The notes under the pieces are model-generated. The model saw only the letters and a list, made by a program, of their open reading frames with translations. It was not told the origin of the DNA and ran no database searches. A program made the translations under genes and the position numbers. From positions 1,485,501-1,549,500 of the forward strand of contig NZ_UGSP01000001.1 in NCBI RefSeq assembly GCF_900454535.1: 64,000 bases of DNA, read 5' to 3'. Below, piece by piece: positions 19,158-29,395 of this stretch. Every line of letters begins with the position of its first letter. The stretch's first letter is position 1. The stretch comes from Avibacterium avium (GTDB lineage Bacteria > Pseudomonadota > Gammaproteobacteria > Enterobacterales > Pasteurellaceae).

Positions 19158-20579
19158 CTAACCCAATAATTTCACCCCATATTCATAAACCTGCTGCAAT
19201 AAGGCTAATTTTTCAGGATTATTTTGGTATTCTTCCACCAAGGCTTGTAATTCTTGTTCAAATTGCACCGCACTTTGTTCCAGCTTTCTACGGCTGTATT
19301 TATCCCAACGTAACTGCTCTGCTCGGGTTAATGTCTTGTAGAAATGACGCGCGCGATAATGAAATAACAACGCATCAATACGTTTATCTTGGAAAGTTAA
19401 ATTATGCTCGGCCAACTTTTCAGGGGATAAATCGCGTAAAATGGCCATATTATTCTTGTCATTTGGACTGAAAAATCCACTATATAATTCAGTTTCTACA
19501 TTATCGCTTGGTTCAAAGACGCGTTCATCAGTGAAAATTTGTAATACTTTTTCACGAATGTTGAGATCTGCACGCAATTTAGCAAGGTTTGCTAAGCAAC
19601 GCTGGCGGTCAATGCCTAAGCGTTGTGCATTTTCTGGTAGCAAGGTTTTGGCTGGAGCTAAAATTGGACATTTGTTGATATGCACTAATTTTAATGGAAC
19701 AGGCAAAATGCCTTGTTCTTCCAATTCCGCTTTTTTGGTATATAAATTTTGGCGTAATTTTTCCGCACTTTTATTGAGTAGATCATCAATATTGCTATCT
19801 AAATCACACACAATGACGGCATTTTTATTGGTTGGGTGCCAGGCTAAAGGGGCAATCCAAGTGGTGTTACCGCGATAATTCCCCAACATTCCTGAAACGT
19901 GTACTAATGGAGTCATTTCTGCGGTGTTAATCATTGCTTCAAGGGATTTTTTATCGCGATGCTCAAAGAAAAACTGGAATAATCTTGGCTGTTTTTCCTT
20001 GATTAATTTCGCCATTTCAATGGTTGCATACACATCAGCCATTGCATCGTGGGCATTGCTATGCTCTATTCCATTGGCTTTGGTTAAATTTTCTAAGCGG
20101 AAAGATGGCATTCCGTCATCATCATAAACCCAGTTTATGCCATCAGGTCGCAAAGCATAACAGGCACGCACTAAATCCAGTAAATCCCAACGAGAATTGC
20201 CATTTTTCCAGCTATATTCGTAAGGATCGATAAAATTCCGATAAAAGGTATAACGGGTCATTTCATCATCATAACGGATATTATTAAAGCCCATAACACA
20301 AGTGTTTGGTTGAGAGAATTCTTGCAAAATTCGCGCAGCAAATTCAGGTTCAGGCAAGCCTTGCTCATTGCATTGCTGTGGTGTGATGCCTGTTACCATC
20401 ACTGCCGTTGGCGAGGGCAAATAATCATTGGTTTGCTTGCAATAGAACATCACAGGCTCGCCAATAATATTAAAATCCTTATCCGTGCGAATCCCTGCAA
20501 ATTGTGTAGGGCGATCGGTTGCAGGATTTACCCCAAAACTTTCGTAATCGTAAACAAAAAAACTGAAATTATCTTGCAT
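19158..20579 (-). CDS. sbcB: Exodeoxyribonuclease I
   Basis: The 473-residue 3'-5' single-strand DNA exonuclease works in recombination and mismatch repair. The DEDD catalytic motifs are visible: VYDYESFGV at the N-terminus, NIRYDDEMTRYTFYRNF, and HDAMADVYATIEMAKL. The SH3-like and C-terminal helical domains follow, with GYFSPNDK-like residues and YRARHFYKTL. Length matches E. coli ExoI (475). It lies on the leading strand of the right arm next to dif. The DMT gene upstream ends 4 bases before its start, so they form one unit. Confidence 0.96.
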   Translation of the reverse strand: MQDNFSFFVYDYESFGVNPATDRPTQFAGIRTDKDFNIIGEPVMFYCKQTNDYLPSPTAVMVTGITPQQCNEQGLPEPEFAARILQEFSQPNTCVMGFNNIRYDDEMTRYTFYRNFIDPYEYSWKNGNSRWDLLDLVRACYALRPDGINWVYDDDGMPSFRLENLTKANGIEHSNAHDAMADVYATIEMAKLIKEKQPRLFQFFFEHRDKKSLEAMINTAEMTPLVHVSGMLGNYRGNTTWIAPLAWHPTNKNAVIVCDLDSNIDDLLNKSAEKLRQNLYTKKAELEEQGILPVPLKLVHINKCPILAPAKTLLPENAQRLGIDRQRCLANLAKLRADLNIREKVLQIFTDERVFEPSDNVETELYSGFFSPNDKNNMAILRDLSPEKLAEHNLTFQDKRIDALLFHYRARHFYKTLTRAEQLRWDKYSRRKLEQSAVQFEQELQALVEEYQNNPEKLALLQQVYEYGVKLLG

Positions 20580-20583
20580 TATC

Positions 20584-21456
20584 TTACCTTGTCAAAAAAG
20601 GTTCTAAATAAAATAGGCTGAGAATGGCAGAAATACCAAACACCACGCCTACCCCATTGATTTTGCTTATTTTTTCTTTGAATACTATTGCACCGACAAG
20701 CGTGCCAAGACAAATTACGCCAATATTCATTCCCGCAAAAACAAGGGTTGGATTTTGGCTAAAACTTTGATGAGCGCGAATATAAAATAGAATATTCATA
20801 AAATTTAGCCCACCGAGTACAATGCCAGCTAACAAACTCGCCCCATTCCACTGGGTTCGTTTAATCAATAAATACATAAACATCACGCACATTGCTAAGG
20901 CAAAGGCAATAAACAAGGTGGTTGGAAAGGCGCTGCCCATTTTGGCGGTCTGCTTGAATAAAATATCAATCACGCCATAACCAAACCACACAGCAAGCAA
21001 ACTCAATCCGCCTTTAACCGAAAGCTCTTGCTCGCGCGGTTTATTGATTAAACAAAATAACGCTGAAAACGCCAAGATTAAGCTGATAATACGCGATTGG
21101 CTGAGCTGTTCGCCAAATAATACAAACGCTGCCAAAATAGGCAAAAATAACGATAAACGCTGCGCTGCATCAGAACGCACTATGCCTGCAAATTCAACAG
21201 CTTTTGACATAATGATAAACACGCTAGGCAGCAATAAGCCTAAACTCAGGAAAATCGCGCTATTTTCATTTTGTACGATAAAATCGGTAAAGCCCTGCCC
21301 TTGAAAGTTCGGCTGTAATAAAAAATAGCTGAGTAAAAGTGCGATAAGATAATTGAAGGCGATTGCTTGCTCGATCACCACGTTGAATCGGCGTGCGACT
21401 TTTAGCAGCACAGATACCGCAACGCTGCAAGCAATGGCGAGAAATAAATAGTGCAT
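20584..21456 (-). CDS. EamA/DMT-family transporter, substrate unknown
   Basis: The 290-residue protein is almost wholly hydrophobic, with about ten predicted membrane helices in two similar halves, the drug/metabolite transporter layout. Small conserved pieces are GIVRSDAAQRLSLFLPI in the first half and FKEKISKINGVGVVFG at the end of the second. Such proteins usually export amino acids, nucleobases or sugars, but nothing in the sequence decides which. It starts 95 bases downstream of the mukB stop and ends 4 bases before sbcB. The uptake-signal hairpin between it and mukB makes it likely to have its own promoter. Confidence 0.78.
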   Translation of the reverse strand: MHYLFLAIACSVAVSVLLKVARRFNVVIEQAIAFNYLIALLLSYFLLQPNFQGQGFTDFIVQNENSAIFLSLGLLLPSVFIIMSKAVEFAGIVRSDAAQRLSLFLPILAAFVLFGEQLSQSRIISLILAFSALFCLINKPREQELSVKGGLSLLAVWFGYGVIDILFKQTAKMGSAFPTTLFIAFALAMCVMFMYLLIKRTQWNGASLLAGIVLGGLNFMNILFYIRAHQSFSQNPTLVFAGMNIGVICLGTLVGAIVFKEKISKINGVGVVFGISAILSLFYLEPFLTR

Positions 21457-21496
21457 TTTATTTCCTTGCGAGATTTAAAGTGAAAAGATAACGAGT

Positions 21497-21541
21497 AAAG
21501 TGCGGTGAAAAATTTTGTATTTTTGCACCGCACTTTTGTTT
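21497..21541. terminator. Inverted uptake-signal pair after mukB
   Basis: AAAGTGCGGTG and CACCGCACTTT enclose an A/T loop 10 bases beyond the mukB stop on the minus strand. It should end mukFEB transcripts. Confidence 0.78.
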
Positions 21542-21551
21542 ATTGCCTATT

Positions 21552-24500
21552 CTATTCCGTTGCGCCAAAACCGCGTAAGGCGGAAACTTGAACCATTTCT
21601 TGGTTACCAAAAATCTTACGCACCAGTTTATAGGTTGTCCCTTTCTCTGGGCTAATATTTTCAGGCGCGGCAATTAATAATTGCATATCCAAGCGAGAAC
21701 AAAGTTCAAACAAGGTTGAAATGGATTTCGCATCTAAACGCGCGGCTTCATCAAGGAATAATAAGCGACAAGGCACAATGTCTTTACCACGAATACGGCG
21801 GCTTTCTTCTTCCCAGCTTTGCACCACCATTAACAAGATTGACATACCAGTACCAATGGCTTCACCTGTGGATAATGCGCCACTTTCCGCACGCAACCAG
21901 CCGTCTGCGCCACGATAGACTTCCACTTCCAAATCAAGGTAATTGCGGTAATCCAACAATTCTTCACCAATGGTTTGTGCCGTACGCTGCCCCATATCAA
22001 TATGCGGATTTAAGCGCTGATACAATTTCGCAATGGCTTCGGAGAAGGTAATGCGATTATCAGAGAATAAATCTTGATAATCATCTTGGCGATCGGAAAG
22101 CGCGTCCAGCAACATTGCGTGAGTATCACGAATATTCACCACTAAACGCACCGACTTCACCTGACCAAAGGCAATATTTTGTAGCCCTTGGTTAAGCATA
22201 CGAATACGATTTTGCTCACGCTGAATAGTCTTACGCATAATGTTCGCCACACTTTCTGAGCTAATCGCCAATTTTTTCTCGCGATTGGTTAATTCTGCAG
22301 TAAGGCGAGATAATTCGATTTCCATTTGTTCAATCGCATCAATTGGATCGTCCGTTTTGATGATGTCTTGACGGATACGCTCACGCAAATGTTGATAAAC
22401 CGCAATAAAGAACCGCACTTTGTTTTCTGGTTTACGATTATCTTCTGATGAACGCAGAGCATCGCGCAGGTATTCATTGTCAGCCACGGCAGTACGCAAC
22501 GCACCAAGGGCTTTATCTGACATTGAACGCAATTCATCGGCAGAAAGATAAGCAAGTTCGCGGCGATTTAAGCGTTTTTCCACATCACTATTGCGCGATA
22601 AACGCAACACCACACACCAGCTGGCTTTCATCGCGACCACCAATTCGCGCTGTGTTTTGTAATCACGTTCAGCTTTACGAATTCGGCGGTTAAGATTTTC
22701 ACTTTCGCTTTCAATTAAGGTTAATTGTTTTTCTAAATAACGGCGGCGATTACGCACGGTGGCAAGTTGCTGTGATAATTCATCACGGCGTGTTTGAGCG
22801 CGTTGCTCTGCCCCGTCATCTGCACGTACACCAAGCTGGCTGATTTCTTCAAGTAGCTCGTTTAGCACTTTATTTTTTTCTTCATAAGAACTACGCAGTT
22901 CAATATAAACTTGATTATATTGGGCAAAACGCACTTGTTTTTGGCGCACTTGCTCGCGTTGTTGTTCGCGCTGTTGTTGCACTTGCTCTAAACGGTTACG
23001 CAGCTGTTCATTTAACTCGGAGGTTGCCGATTGCACGCTTTCTTTATAATCAAAATGCGCTTTACGCTGCGCTACGTCCGCCAAGGCAAACACACGCAAC
23101 TGTACTTGTTTTTGCTGATTAACCGCTTGTTCGTATTCCGCTTTTAAGCGTTCGTAATTTTCAGGATCGCTTTGTAGAGTGTTGGCAATCGGTTCAAGCT
23201 GTGACAATGTCACGCCATATTGACGGATAAAATGTTCATCTTGCTCGGCTAAATCAAGCTGTTCGCGACATTCTTCAATACGATCTAATAAACTTTCATC
23301 ATCAATTACAGCAAGCTGCGGAATTAGTTTATTTAATAACTGTAATTTTTCCTTAGCACTGTCTAATTTAAGACGAATTTGTTGCTCGGTGGTGCTAAAC
23401 TGCCCTAATTCACGCTCAATTTCCCCTTGTTCACGGCGAATTTCTGCCATTAACTCTTCAGGATTTGGCTGGAATGCAAGGGCCAAGTGTAAACCAACAA
23501 ATTGGCTGAAATGTTCGTGTAAACGTTGGCATTTTTGCACATCAAAGGCACATTCTGCATATTGTTCCGACACCTCATCACGTTCAATTTGCAAGGCTTC
23601 TAAATGTTTTTCCCGCGCTGCACGGCCAAATAATGGAGTTTCAGGGAATTTTGAATAACGTAATTCACGGTTCGACACCTGAACCACGACCCCTAGCTCA
23701 AGCTCTTGGGCTGACAATACGCTGTCATCAAAAGAACTTGGATCCCCTTCGATAAGGTATAAATCATCAGGGCAATCTTCAAGCTGGGCTAATTGTGCTT
23801 TCACCGCCTCTAAATCGCGCACCACAATCGCGTGACGAGCTGGGCCATATAGCGCAGAGAAATAAGGCGCATCTTCAATCGGCACGTCATCATAAAGTTC
23901 AGAAAGCAACACGCCCCCAAAGCGTTCTGCTAACACATTTAGACGCGGATCTTCAGAACCATCTGGCTGACTTAAACGGGAAATTTGCTCATCAAGTTGC
24001 TGACGTTTTTGCTCTAACTGATCGCGTTTAATGGTTAATTCACGTTCTTTTACCAACAGTGATTGCATAAAATTCATCACATCTTGGCTGTCGCTAAACT
24101 GGCTATGGCTTTGTTCTTGCAAGCGTTCAAGTGCAGACTGGGCAGTGAGCCACGCTGGCGCTTTATTGGCATTTTCATTGTAACGCGCGTTCAACTGTTC
24201 ACGTTTTTGACGTAAGGTTGAGCGCTGTTCCACCTGCTCTGCCAATTCTTCATTTAGCTCATCAACAAGGCTTTCTTGCTCGGCGTAATATTCTTCAATT
24301 TCATCGGCGGTTTCGAGTTCTAATTCTGCACGCTGATTAAATTCTTTCAATAAACGCACCGCACTTTGTTGTTGCTGATAACGCTGTTCTAATTCGTGTA
24401 ATTTGGCGCGAAGTTGTGGCGTTTGTTGCGCTTGCACTTTTTGGCTTGGATATTCACGCAACAAGGCTTTTGCACTTTCCCACGCGGCTGAACGCGGCAT

Positions 24501-26099
24501 TTCCCCAGCAATTTGGCAAACGAGCTGATAGGCTTTATCAAACTGCGATTTCGCCATTTCGGAAATCGACATTTTTTGCTCTAAATCCAGCACTTTATTG
24601 GTGAGATCTTCGGCTTGCGCGGCAAATTCAGCGTGATAATCTTCTACATTTTTGGTGGAAAGATCAGCCAATCCACAAAGGGTTTTGGCTTTTTCAAGCG
24701 CTTGAATAGCTTGTTGATATTGCAACGCACGAGTTTGTTGCGCATCAAGGGCTTGTTGATAATCGGCTAATTGACCACGCAGTTGATCCACTTCTTGCTC
24801 ATACTGTTCTAACTGCGCTTGGCTTTCTTCGTGCTGTTCAGAGGCTTCTTCTACGGCAAATTTTTGCTCTTCTAACTTTTCCCGTAAACTTTCTACATCA
24901 TCTTGATAACGTGAGATTTTTTCTTGATGACGCAAGGCATTCAGCACTAAATTCAGATGATCAACGGCACTTTGATGATCCACTTCAAGAGTTTGTTCGC
25001 TTTCGTTTAGCTCCGCCAATTCACGGCTAAAATCCACCAAACGATGTTGCGATAAATCGCGTTCCGATTTGGCTAAATACCATTCTTTACGGTGCGCTAA
25101 AGCATTTTCCACATTGCCACGGCGTTCGTTCGCATTACGCATATAATCTGACGCCACATAATTGGTGGTTTCAGTAATTAAATGCTTGAATAAATCACGA
25201 TCTGATTGCGTTACCTTAATCGCCTCAAGGGTCATACGGTTTTCGCGCAAAGCACTTTCCATATCTTGGAAAGCCTTACGCACCCCTAAGTTTTCTGGCA
25301 ATAAATAATCACGCAAAGATCGGGTAATAGCGCTGGAAATCCCACCGTAAAGTGAGGCTTCGATTAATTTATAGAACTTACTACGATCAGAAGACGAACG
25401 CAGACGCTTAGGAATAATGCCTAAATCAAACATCATTCCGTGATAATCGGTGATTGAGTGATATTGCTTAAATTGCGCACCAAGTGTTTCGATTTTCTCT
25501 TTTAATTCGTTTAAGGTCAGCACACGGGCTTGACGCTCGCTGACCACTTCGGTTAGGACGCTAATTGGCGCTAAAGATAAGGGGAGGCCTTGAATAGAAA
25601 AGGTTTTTATATCCACTTTTTTATCGCGCCCTGCCACTTGTTGCAGACGTGCGCCCACTAAAACACGTTGATGACGAGAATTCACCGCATCTAACACGGC
25701 ATAACAAACACCCGGTTTGAGTTTACCGTGCAAACCTTTATCTCGTGAACCTGTGGTCGCCCCTGCTTCTGTGGTGTTACGGAAATGCAATAGGGTTAAA
25801 TCAGGAATTAAAGCGGTAACAAAGCCAGCCATTGTGGTGGATTTCCCTGCGCCATTTCCCCCTGATAAGGTGGTGACTAATTCATCTAAATCAAAAGTGC
25901 GGGCAAAAAAACCGTTCCAGTTAATCAGTGTGAGCGAACGAAATTTCCCACGTTCTACATTTTGCCCAACAGGTGCGGCCGTATCTTGCGATTGCACCGA
26001 TACGGTTTCCATAATATCTAATTCTTCAGTTTGATGATTTTCCATTTCTTCGCTTTCAAGGGTTAAATTATCGCTTTCTAATTCAAATTCTTTGGTCAT
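21552..26099 (-). CDS. mukB: Chromosome partition protein MukB (SMC-like)
   Basis: The 1515-residue SMC-like ATPase is the core of the MukBEF condensin that shapes and separates the chromosome. The Walker A motif GGNGAGKST is near residue 80, just after [13 protein letters not shown]. Long coiled-coil arms flank the hinge (around residues 650-790, with [13 protein letters not shown]), and the C-terminal head carries [18 protein letters not shown] and the Walker [13 protein letters not shown]. The length is like the Haemophilus protein and slightly longer than E. coli (1486). Its start overlaps the mukE stop by one base (TAATG). A perfect matS motif lies within its coding sequence at 23201-23213. 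Confidence 0.97.
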   Translation of the reverse strand: MTKEFELESDNLTLESEEMENHQTEELDIMETVSVQSQDTAAPVGQNVERGKFRSLTLINWNGFFARTFDLDELVTTLSGGNGAGKSTTMAGFVTALIPDLTLLHFRNTTEAGATTGSRDKGLHGKLKPGVCYAVLDAVNSRHQRVLVGARLQQVAGRDKKVDIKTFSIQGLPLSLAPISVLTEVVSERQARVLTLNELKEKIETLGAQFKQYHSITDYHGMMFDLGIIPKRLRSSSDRSKFYKLIEASLYGGISSAITRSLRDYLLPENLGVRKAFQDMESALRENRMTLEAIKVTQSDRDLFKHLITETTNYVASDYMRNANERRGNVENALAHRKEWYLAKSERDLSQHRLVDFSRELAELNESEQTLEVDHQSAVDHLNLVLNALRHQEKISRYQDDVESLREKLEEQKFAVEEASEQHEESQAQLEQYEQEVDQLRGQLADYQQALDAQQTRALQYQQAIQALEKAKTLCGLADLSTKNVEDYHAEFAAQAEDLTNKVLDLEQKMSISEMAKSQFDKAYQLVCQIAGEMPRSAAWESAKALLREYPSQKVQAQQTPQLRAKLHELEQRYQQQQSAVRLLKEFNQRAELELETADEIEEYYAEQESLVDELNEELAEQVEQRSTLRQKREQLNARYNENANKAPAWLTAQSALERLQEQSHSQFSDSQDVMNFMQSLLVKERELTIKRDQLEQKRQQLDEQISRLSQPDGSEDPRLNVLAERFGGVLLSELYDDVPIEDAPYFSALYGPARHAIVVRDLEAVKAQLAQLEDCPDDLYLIEGDPSSFDDSVLSAQELELGVVVQVSNRELRYSKFPETPLFGRAAREKHLEALQIERDEVSEQYAECAFDVQKCQRLHEHFSQFVGLHLALAFQPNPEELMAEIRREQGEIERELGQFSTTEQQIRLKLDSAKEKLQLLNKLIPQLAVIDDESLLDRIEECREQLDLAEQDEHFIRQYGVTLSQLEPIANTLQSDPENYERLKAEYEQAVNQQKQVQLRVFALADVAQRKAHFDYKESVQSATSELNEQLRNRLEQVQQQREQQREQVRQKQVRFAQYNQVYIELRSSYEEKNKVLNELLEEISQLGVRADDGAEQRAQTRRDELSQQLATVRNRRRYLEKQLTLIESESENLNRRIRKAERDYKTQRELVVAMKASWCVVLRLSRNSDVEKRLNRRELAYLSADELRSMSDKALGALRTAVADNEYLRDALRSSEDNRKPENKVRFFIAVYQHLRERIRQDIIKTDDPIDAIEQMEIELSRLTAELTNREKKLAISSESVANIMRKTIQREQNRIRMLNQGLQNIAFGQVKSVRLVVNIRDTHAMLLDALSDRQDDYQDLFSDNRITFSEAIAKLYQRLNPHIDMGQRTAQTIGEELLDYRNYLDLEVEVYRGADGWLRAESGALSTGEAIGTGMSILLMVVQSWEEESRRIRGKDIVPCRLLFLDEAARLDAKSISTLFELCSRLDMQLLIAAPENISPEKGTTYKLVRKIFGNQEMVQVSALRGFGATE
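23201..23213. promoter_or_regulatory. matS: matS site (MatP binding) inside mukB
   Basis: GTGACAATGTCAC fits the palindromic MatP consensus GTGACRNYGTCAC at every position. MatP bound to matS organises the Ter macrodomain and keeps MukBEF away from it. The site is about 4.5 kb from dif, where matS sites are expected. On the coding strand it reads as Val-Thr-Leu-Ser codons, so a coding explanation cannot be excluded. Confidence 0.75.
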
Positions 26100-26815
26100 T
26101 ATTCTTCCCCTTCTTCATCAAATTCTTCAATTTCTTCGCCATTTTGCACCGCACTTTTCTCATCTTGTAAGGATTGTGGTGTTGCGGCTTCCCCATCACG
26201 GATCAAGCGTAATTGCGCTTCCATTGGATCATCACCAGCACGCACTTCTGCACCAAAACGGAATACCGCTTCTGAAATCACAAATTTTCCACTATGCTGA
26301 TCGCCAACGGTTGAAATCATTCCTAAACGGCGTAAGCGATTTAACGCAGCGCGGACTTTTTCTGCCAGTTTTTGTTTATCTAAATCTGAACCTGAAGAAC
26401 GCTGATTCACCACTTTTAACAGCTTGCTTTCATCGGCCAAATTGAGCAATTCATCATACACTTCTTGCGTGCTAAAAATGCCTTGTTGAGCAAGGCGCTC
26501 TGGACTTAAATACAAATAGCACAGCACTTTACCAACCAACATTTCTAATTCAGAAAGCACTGAACGTGCAATCAGCGTGGTAGCTTTAGGACGCAAATAG
26601 AAAAAGCCTTCTGGCGCACGAATTAATTCCACATTGTAACGGCGATAAAATTGATCTAGCTCGTTTTGGAAATCCATCAAAAAGGCGTGATTATCCAATT
26701 GCTCTAAACTAATGTGTCGCCCCGCGCGTAATTGGCTATCCACCGTAGGAAAAAGGGGATTTGCAATGGCCTGCGCTTGTTTTACGGAAAGTATCTCTTG
26801 TAGCTGCTCTGTCAT
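26099..26815 (-). CDS. mukE: Chromosome partition protein MukE
   Basis: The 238-residue protein bridges MukF and the MukB heads. It is made of winged-helix units and has no catalytic motif. Recognisable strings are [19 protein letters not shown] near the N-terminus and [25 protein letters not shown] cut by the region around 70-100; the C-terminal tail is very acidic ([11 protein letters not shown]). It follows mukF by 18 bases and overlaps mukB by one base, the fixed mukFEB arrangement. Confidence 0.95.
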   Translation of the reverse strand: MTEQLQEILSVKQAQAIANPLFPTVDSQLRAGRHISLEQLDNHAFLMDFQNELDQFYRRYNVELIRAPEGFFYLRPKATTLIARSVLSELEMLVGKVLCYLYLSPERLAQQGIFSTQEVYDELLNLADESKLLKVVNQRSSGSDLDKQKLAEKVRAALNRLRRLGMISTVGDQHSGKFVISEAVFRFGAEVRAGDDPMEAQLRLIRDGEAATPQSLQDEKSAVQNGEEIEEFDEEGEE

Positions 26816-26833
26816 AGTTTGGTTCTCTAAAAA

Positions 26834-28159
26834 TTAGTTATATTCATCAATGATATTGGCTTGTACTTCAGCGCCCTGCTCGTTAATTTTTTGCCATTGC
26901 GGATAAGCGCCAGTTAAATCACCACTTGCCATACCTAAGCGCATTGCTTGATCGACAATAATTCGTGCTACATCAAAATGGCGCGAAACTGGGTAATTTT
27001 CCAACTGCTCTTTCAGCACTAAACTCAAATCAATCGGACGGTTATGTTCACGGTAGGCAATTAAGAGGCTTTGCATATGTTCTACAATTTGATCGTGTAA
27101 ATCAGCCAAACTTTCGTATTGTAATTCTTCTGGCAGTTCCCCGAGCGCATCTTCTTCACGCAGTACCAGTTCTTCATCACGCAAATCTACTAAACGCTCA
27201 GCCTGCGCTGTCCATAAATACCAAGGATTTTCAAAATATTGTTGAATAGACTGACGTAAACGCTGAGAAAAGACACGATTTTTGTCCATATCAATGGCGG
27301 TACGGATAAATTTATGCACGTGGCGGTCATAGCCAATCCATAAGTCAATAGACTGTTGCCCCCAGCTGATAATGCGGTCTAATTTTGCTTGCAAATCAAT
27401 GATAAGCTGATCGATAAAATAAAGATTTTCCTGACCGATCACACAATCTTGAATACGCAATAATTGCGCTTGCAGTTTATCCCCCGCAGAATTGAGCGTA
27501 TCTTGCAATTCACGCAGATTGCTTGAGGTTTCATCTAACAAACGCTCACAGCTTGAAATAGCGGCTTGCCAATCTTTAGTTAATAGCTCGGCGATTTCAT
27601 CTTTAATGCTTTGCTGATTTTCGTCCATCACACGTTGGGAAAAATCAATGCTATCGAAAATCTCCGCCACAGAATATTTTAATGGCGCAAACACATTACG
27701 CCGCCAATGATGCTCATCGCCCCCTTCTTCCGCTGCTTCAGAAGCGCGTTGAATTTCATCTGCCACAATTGAAAGCTGAACAGAAAGGCGTAAGGCAGAA
27801 AATTCACGCTGACGAATATAATAATCGGATACGCCAACACCCAACGGCGTTAAACGATAAATCGCCAAGCCTTCGGTAAACTCACTACTAAAACGATTGA
27901 GAAAGCGCTGTTTCACTAATTCATTAATCGCATTATTGGCGCGGGTGGCAATATTATCGGGAGATTGCTCAAAGGCTGATGCCGTATGGCGGAAAATATC
28001 CACTAAATCCGTTTCCAGCATTTCACCGTCTAAGCGCTCATTGTTATAAATGGCAATCGCCAATAAAAACGCCAAACGATCGGTAGGCAAATTCAGCGAA
28101 AACTCCCGCTCCCTCGCCCAAGAAACCAATTCAGGGATTGTTTGTGATGTTTCAAGCAT
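26834..28159 (-). CDS. mukF: Chromosome partition protein MukF (kleisin)
   Basis: The 441-residue kleisin forms the dimer that links two MukBEF units. The N-terminal winged-helix and dimer domain begins [19 protein letters not shown], followed by [14 protein letters not shown] and a central helical stretch. Length is the same as in E. coli (440). It is the first gene of mukFEB. In E. coli cmoM precedes it in the operon; here the upstream gene is a divergent BrnT-like gene, so mukF must have its own promoter. A TATAAT on the minus strand at 28206-28211 is the best -10. Confidence 0.95.
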   Translation of the reverse strand: MLETSQTIPELVSWAREREFSLNLPTDRLAFLLAIAIYNNERLDGEMLETDLVDIFRHTASAFEQSPDNIATRANNAINELVKQRFLNRFSSEFTEGLAIYRLTPLGVGVSDYYIRQREFSALRLSVQLSIVADEIQRASEAAEEGGDEHHWRRNVFAPLKYSVAEIFDSIDFSQRVMDENQQSIKDEIAELLTKDWQAAISSCERLLDETSSNLRELQDTLNSAGDKLQAQLLRIQDCVIGQENLYFIDQLIIDLQAKLDRIISWGQQSIDLWIGYDRHVHKFIRTAIDMDKNRVFSQRLRQSIQQYFENPWYLWTAQAERLVDLRDEELVLREEDALGELPEELQYESLADLHDQIVEHMQSLLIAYREHNRPIDLSLVLKEQLENYPVSRHFDVARIIVDQAMRLGMASGDLTGAYPQWQKINEQGAEVQANIIDEYN

Positions 28160-28205
28160 TGTGTATTCTCACAAGCAAATAAAAATTAGACAAAAATTGT
28201 AGTTG

Positions 28206-28238
28206 ATTATACAGGAATTTTTACGGATCTTGTAGATC
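28206..28238 (-). promoter_or_regulatory. Candidate mukF promoter with overlapping palindrome
   Basis: The minus-strand -10 TATAAT is at 28206-28211. The near-palindrome GATCTTGTAGATC at 28226-28238 covers the place of the -35, where no good hexamer is seen. The palindrome could be an operator, but I do not recognise it. Confidence 0.4.
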
Positions 28239-28326
28239 GTTTTTTTACCAAAAATGTTTACAAAAACTTGTTATTTAGCAAAATGTATTTACAATAAAGA
28301 AACGGTTATTTGATTTAACATTCAAA

Positions 28327-28578
28327 ATGGAAATTGAATTTGATCAAAAGAAAAATCAGCGCAATATTGAAGAACGTCAACTCTCTTTTGAAATGGCACG
28401 CTATTTTCATTGGGATAGCGCAATGATTATCGCTGATGATAGAAAAGATTATCCTGAACCGCGTTTTTTAGCCGCTGGTTATGTGGGGACAACAGCGCGA
28501 TTACACATTCTCGTATTTACACCAACAAAAACAGGAATTCGAGTTATTAGCTTCCGTAAAGCAAAAGTGCGGTATTAA
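28327..28578 (+). CDS. BrnT-family ribonuclease toxin without adjacent antitoxin
   Basis: The 83-residue protein matches BrnT toxins, which have a RelE-like fold and cut mRNA. Visible family strings are EFDQKKNQRNIEERQLSFEMA at the start, cut here at residues 4-24, then DRKDYPEPRFLAAGY, and ITHE-like core replaced by RLHILVFTPTKTGIRVISFRKAK. The family usually ends about ten residues later, after an R-rich ERRRYE-type tail; here it stops at KVRY, with the codons made by an uptake signal. No brnA follows: the next gene is yadH on the opposite strand. A BrnA-like gene lies alone at 11.3 kb. There is no clear ribosome site. Confidence 0.72.
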   Translation: MEIEFDQKKNQRNIEERQLSFEMARYFHWDSAMIIADDRKDYPEPRFLAAGYVGTTARLHILVFTPTKTGIRVISFRKAKVRY

Positions 28579-28592
28579 ATACCGCATTTTTT
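28567..28592 (+). terminator. Hairpin overlapping the brnT stop codon
   Basis: TGCGGTAT and ATACCGCA form an 8-bp stem whose loop holds the TAA stop (28576-28578), followed by a T6 run. The left arm is part of an uptake signal. A second reversed uptake signal follows near 28612 before the yadH stop. Confidence 0.7.
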
Positions 28593-28627
28593 ATAAAAAC
28601 AGATCAAATCTTACCGCACTTTTCTTC

Positions 28628-29395
28628 TTAACTTCTTAACCCAACCCCACGGCTAATCAGATAATAGGCGATGCCGTAAAGTGCGGTGATAAAAATGCCT
28701 AAAACGCTGAAGGTGTAAACAAGGCTGACATCTTGAATGCCGAGAAAACCGTAGCGGAAGCCGCTGATCATATAAACAATGGGGTTAAATTTTGACACTA
28801 CTTGCCAGAAAGGTGGCAGTAAGGAAATGGAATAAAATACGCCGCCGAGATAAGTTAAAGGCGTTAAAACAAAAGTGGGGATAATGCTAATGTCGTCAAA
28901 AGAGCGTGCGAAAACCGCATTGATCAAGCCCCCGAGCGCAAAACTGGCGGTGGTGAGTAATAAGGTGGCAAGAATTACCGTCCAAGAATAAATCTGTAAT
29001 GGCACGAAAAATAACGAAACCAAGGTAACGAGAATGCCAACGCTCAATCCGCGCGCCATTCCGCCAACCATATAGCCTAGAATAATAATGTGCGGTGAAG
29101 TCGGCGAAATTAGCAGTTCTTCTACGTTACGAGCAAATTTTGTGCTGTAAAAAGATGACGCTACATTGGCGAAAGAATGAGTTAAAGCAGACATCATAAT
29201 CAGCCCCGGCACGATAAATTGCATATAGCTAAAGCCGTGCATTTCGCCAATACGATTGCCAATCAGCTGGCCAAAAATCACAAAATATAAGGTCATTGTG
29301 ATCACTGGCGGCACAAGGGTCTGCACCCAAATTCGGGTAAAACGGCGTACTTCTTTCACAAAAATAGTTTGAAAGGCAACCCAAGCTAAACTCAT
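28628..29395 (-). CDS. yadH: ABC-2 type transporter permease YadH
   Basis: The 255-residue membrane protein has about six helices and is the permease partner of YadG. The strings RIWVQTLVPPVITMTLYF, EMHGFSYMQFIVPGLIMM and FDDISIIPTFVLTPLTYLGG are nearly identical to E. coli YadH, as is the end GLRS. The substrate of YadGH is not established; ABC-2 systems of this type export lipids, polysaccharides or drugs. It overlaps the yadG stop by one base (TAATG), so the two are translated together. Confidence 0.92.
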   Translation of the reverse strand: MSLAWVAFQTIFVKEVRRFTRIWVQTLVPPVITMTLYFVIFGQLIGNRIGEMHGFSYMQFIVPGLIMMSALTHSFANVASSFYSTKFARNVEELLISPTSPHIIILGYMVGGMARGLSVGILVTLVSLFFVPLQIYSWTVILATLLLTTASFALGGLINAVFARSFDDISIIPTFVLTPLTYLGGVFYSISLLPPFWQVVSKFNPIVYMISGFRYGFLGIQDVSLVYTFSVLGIFITALYGIAYYLISRGVGLRS

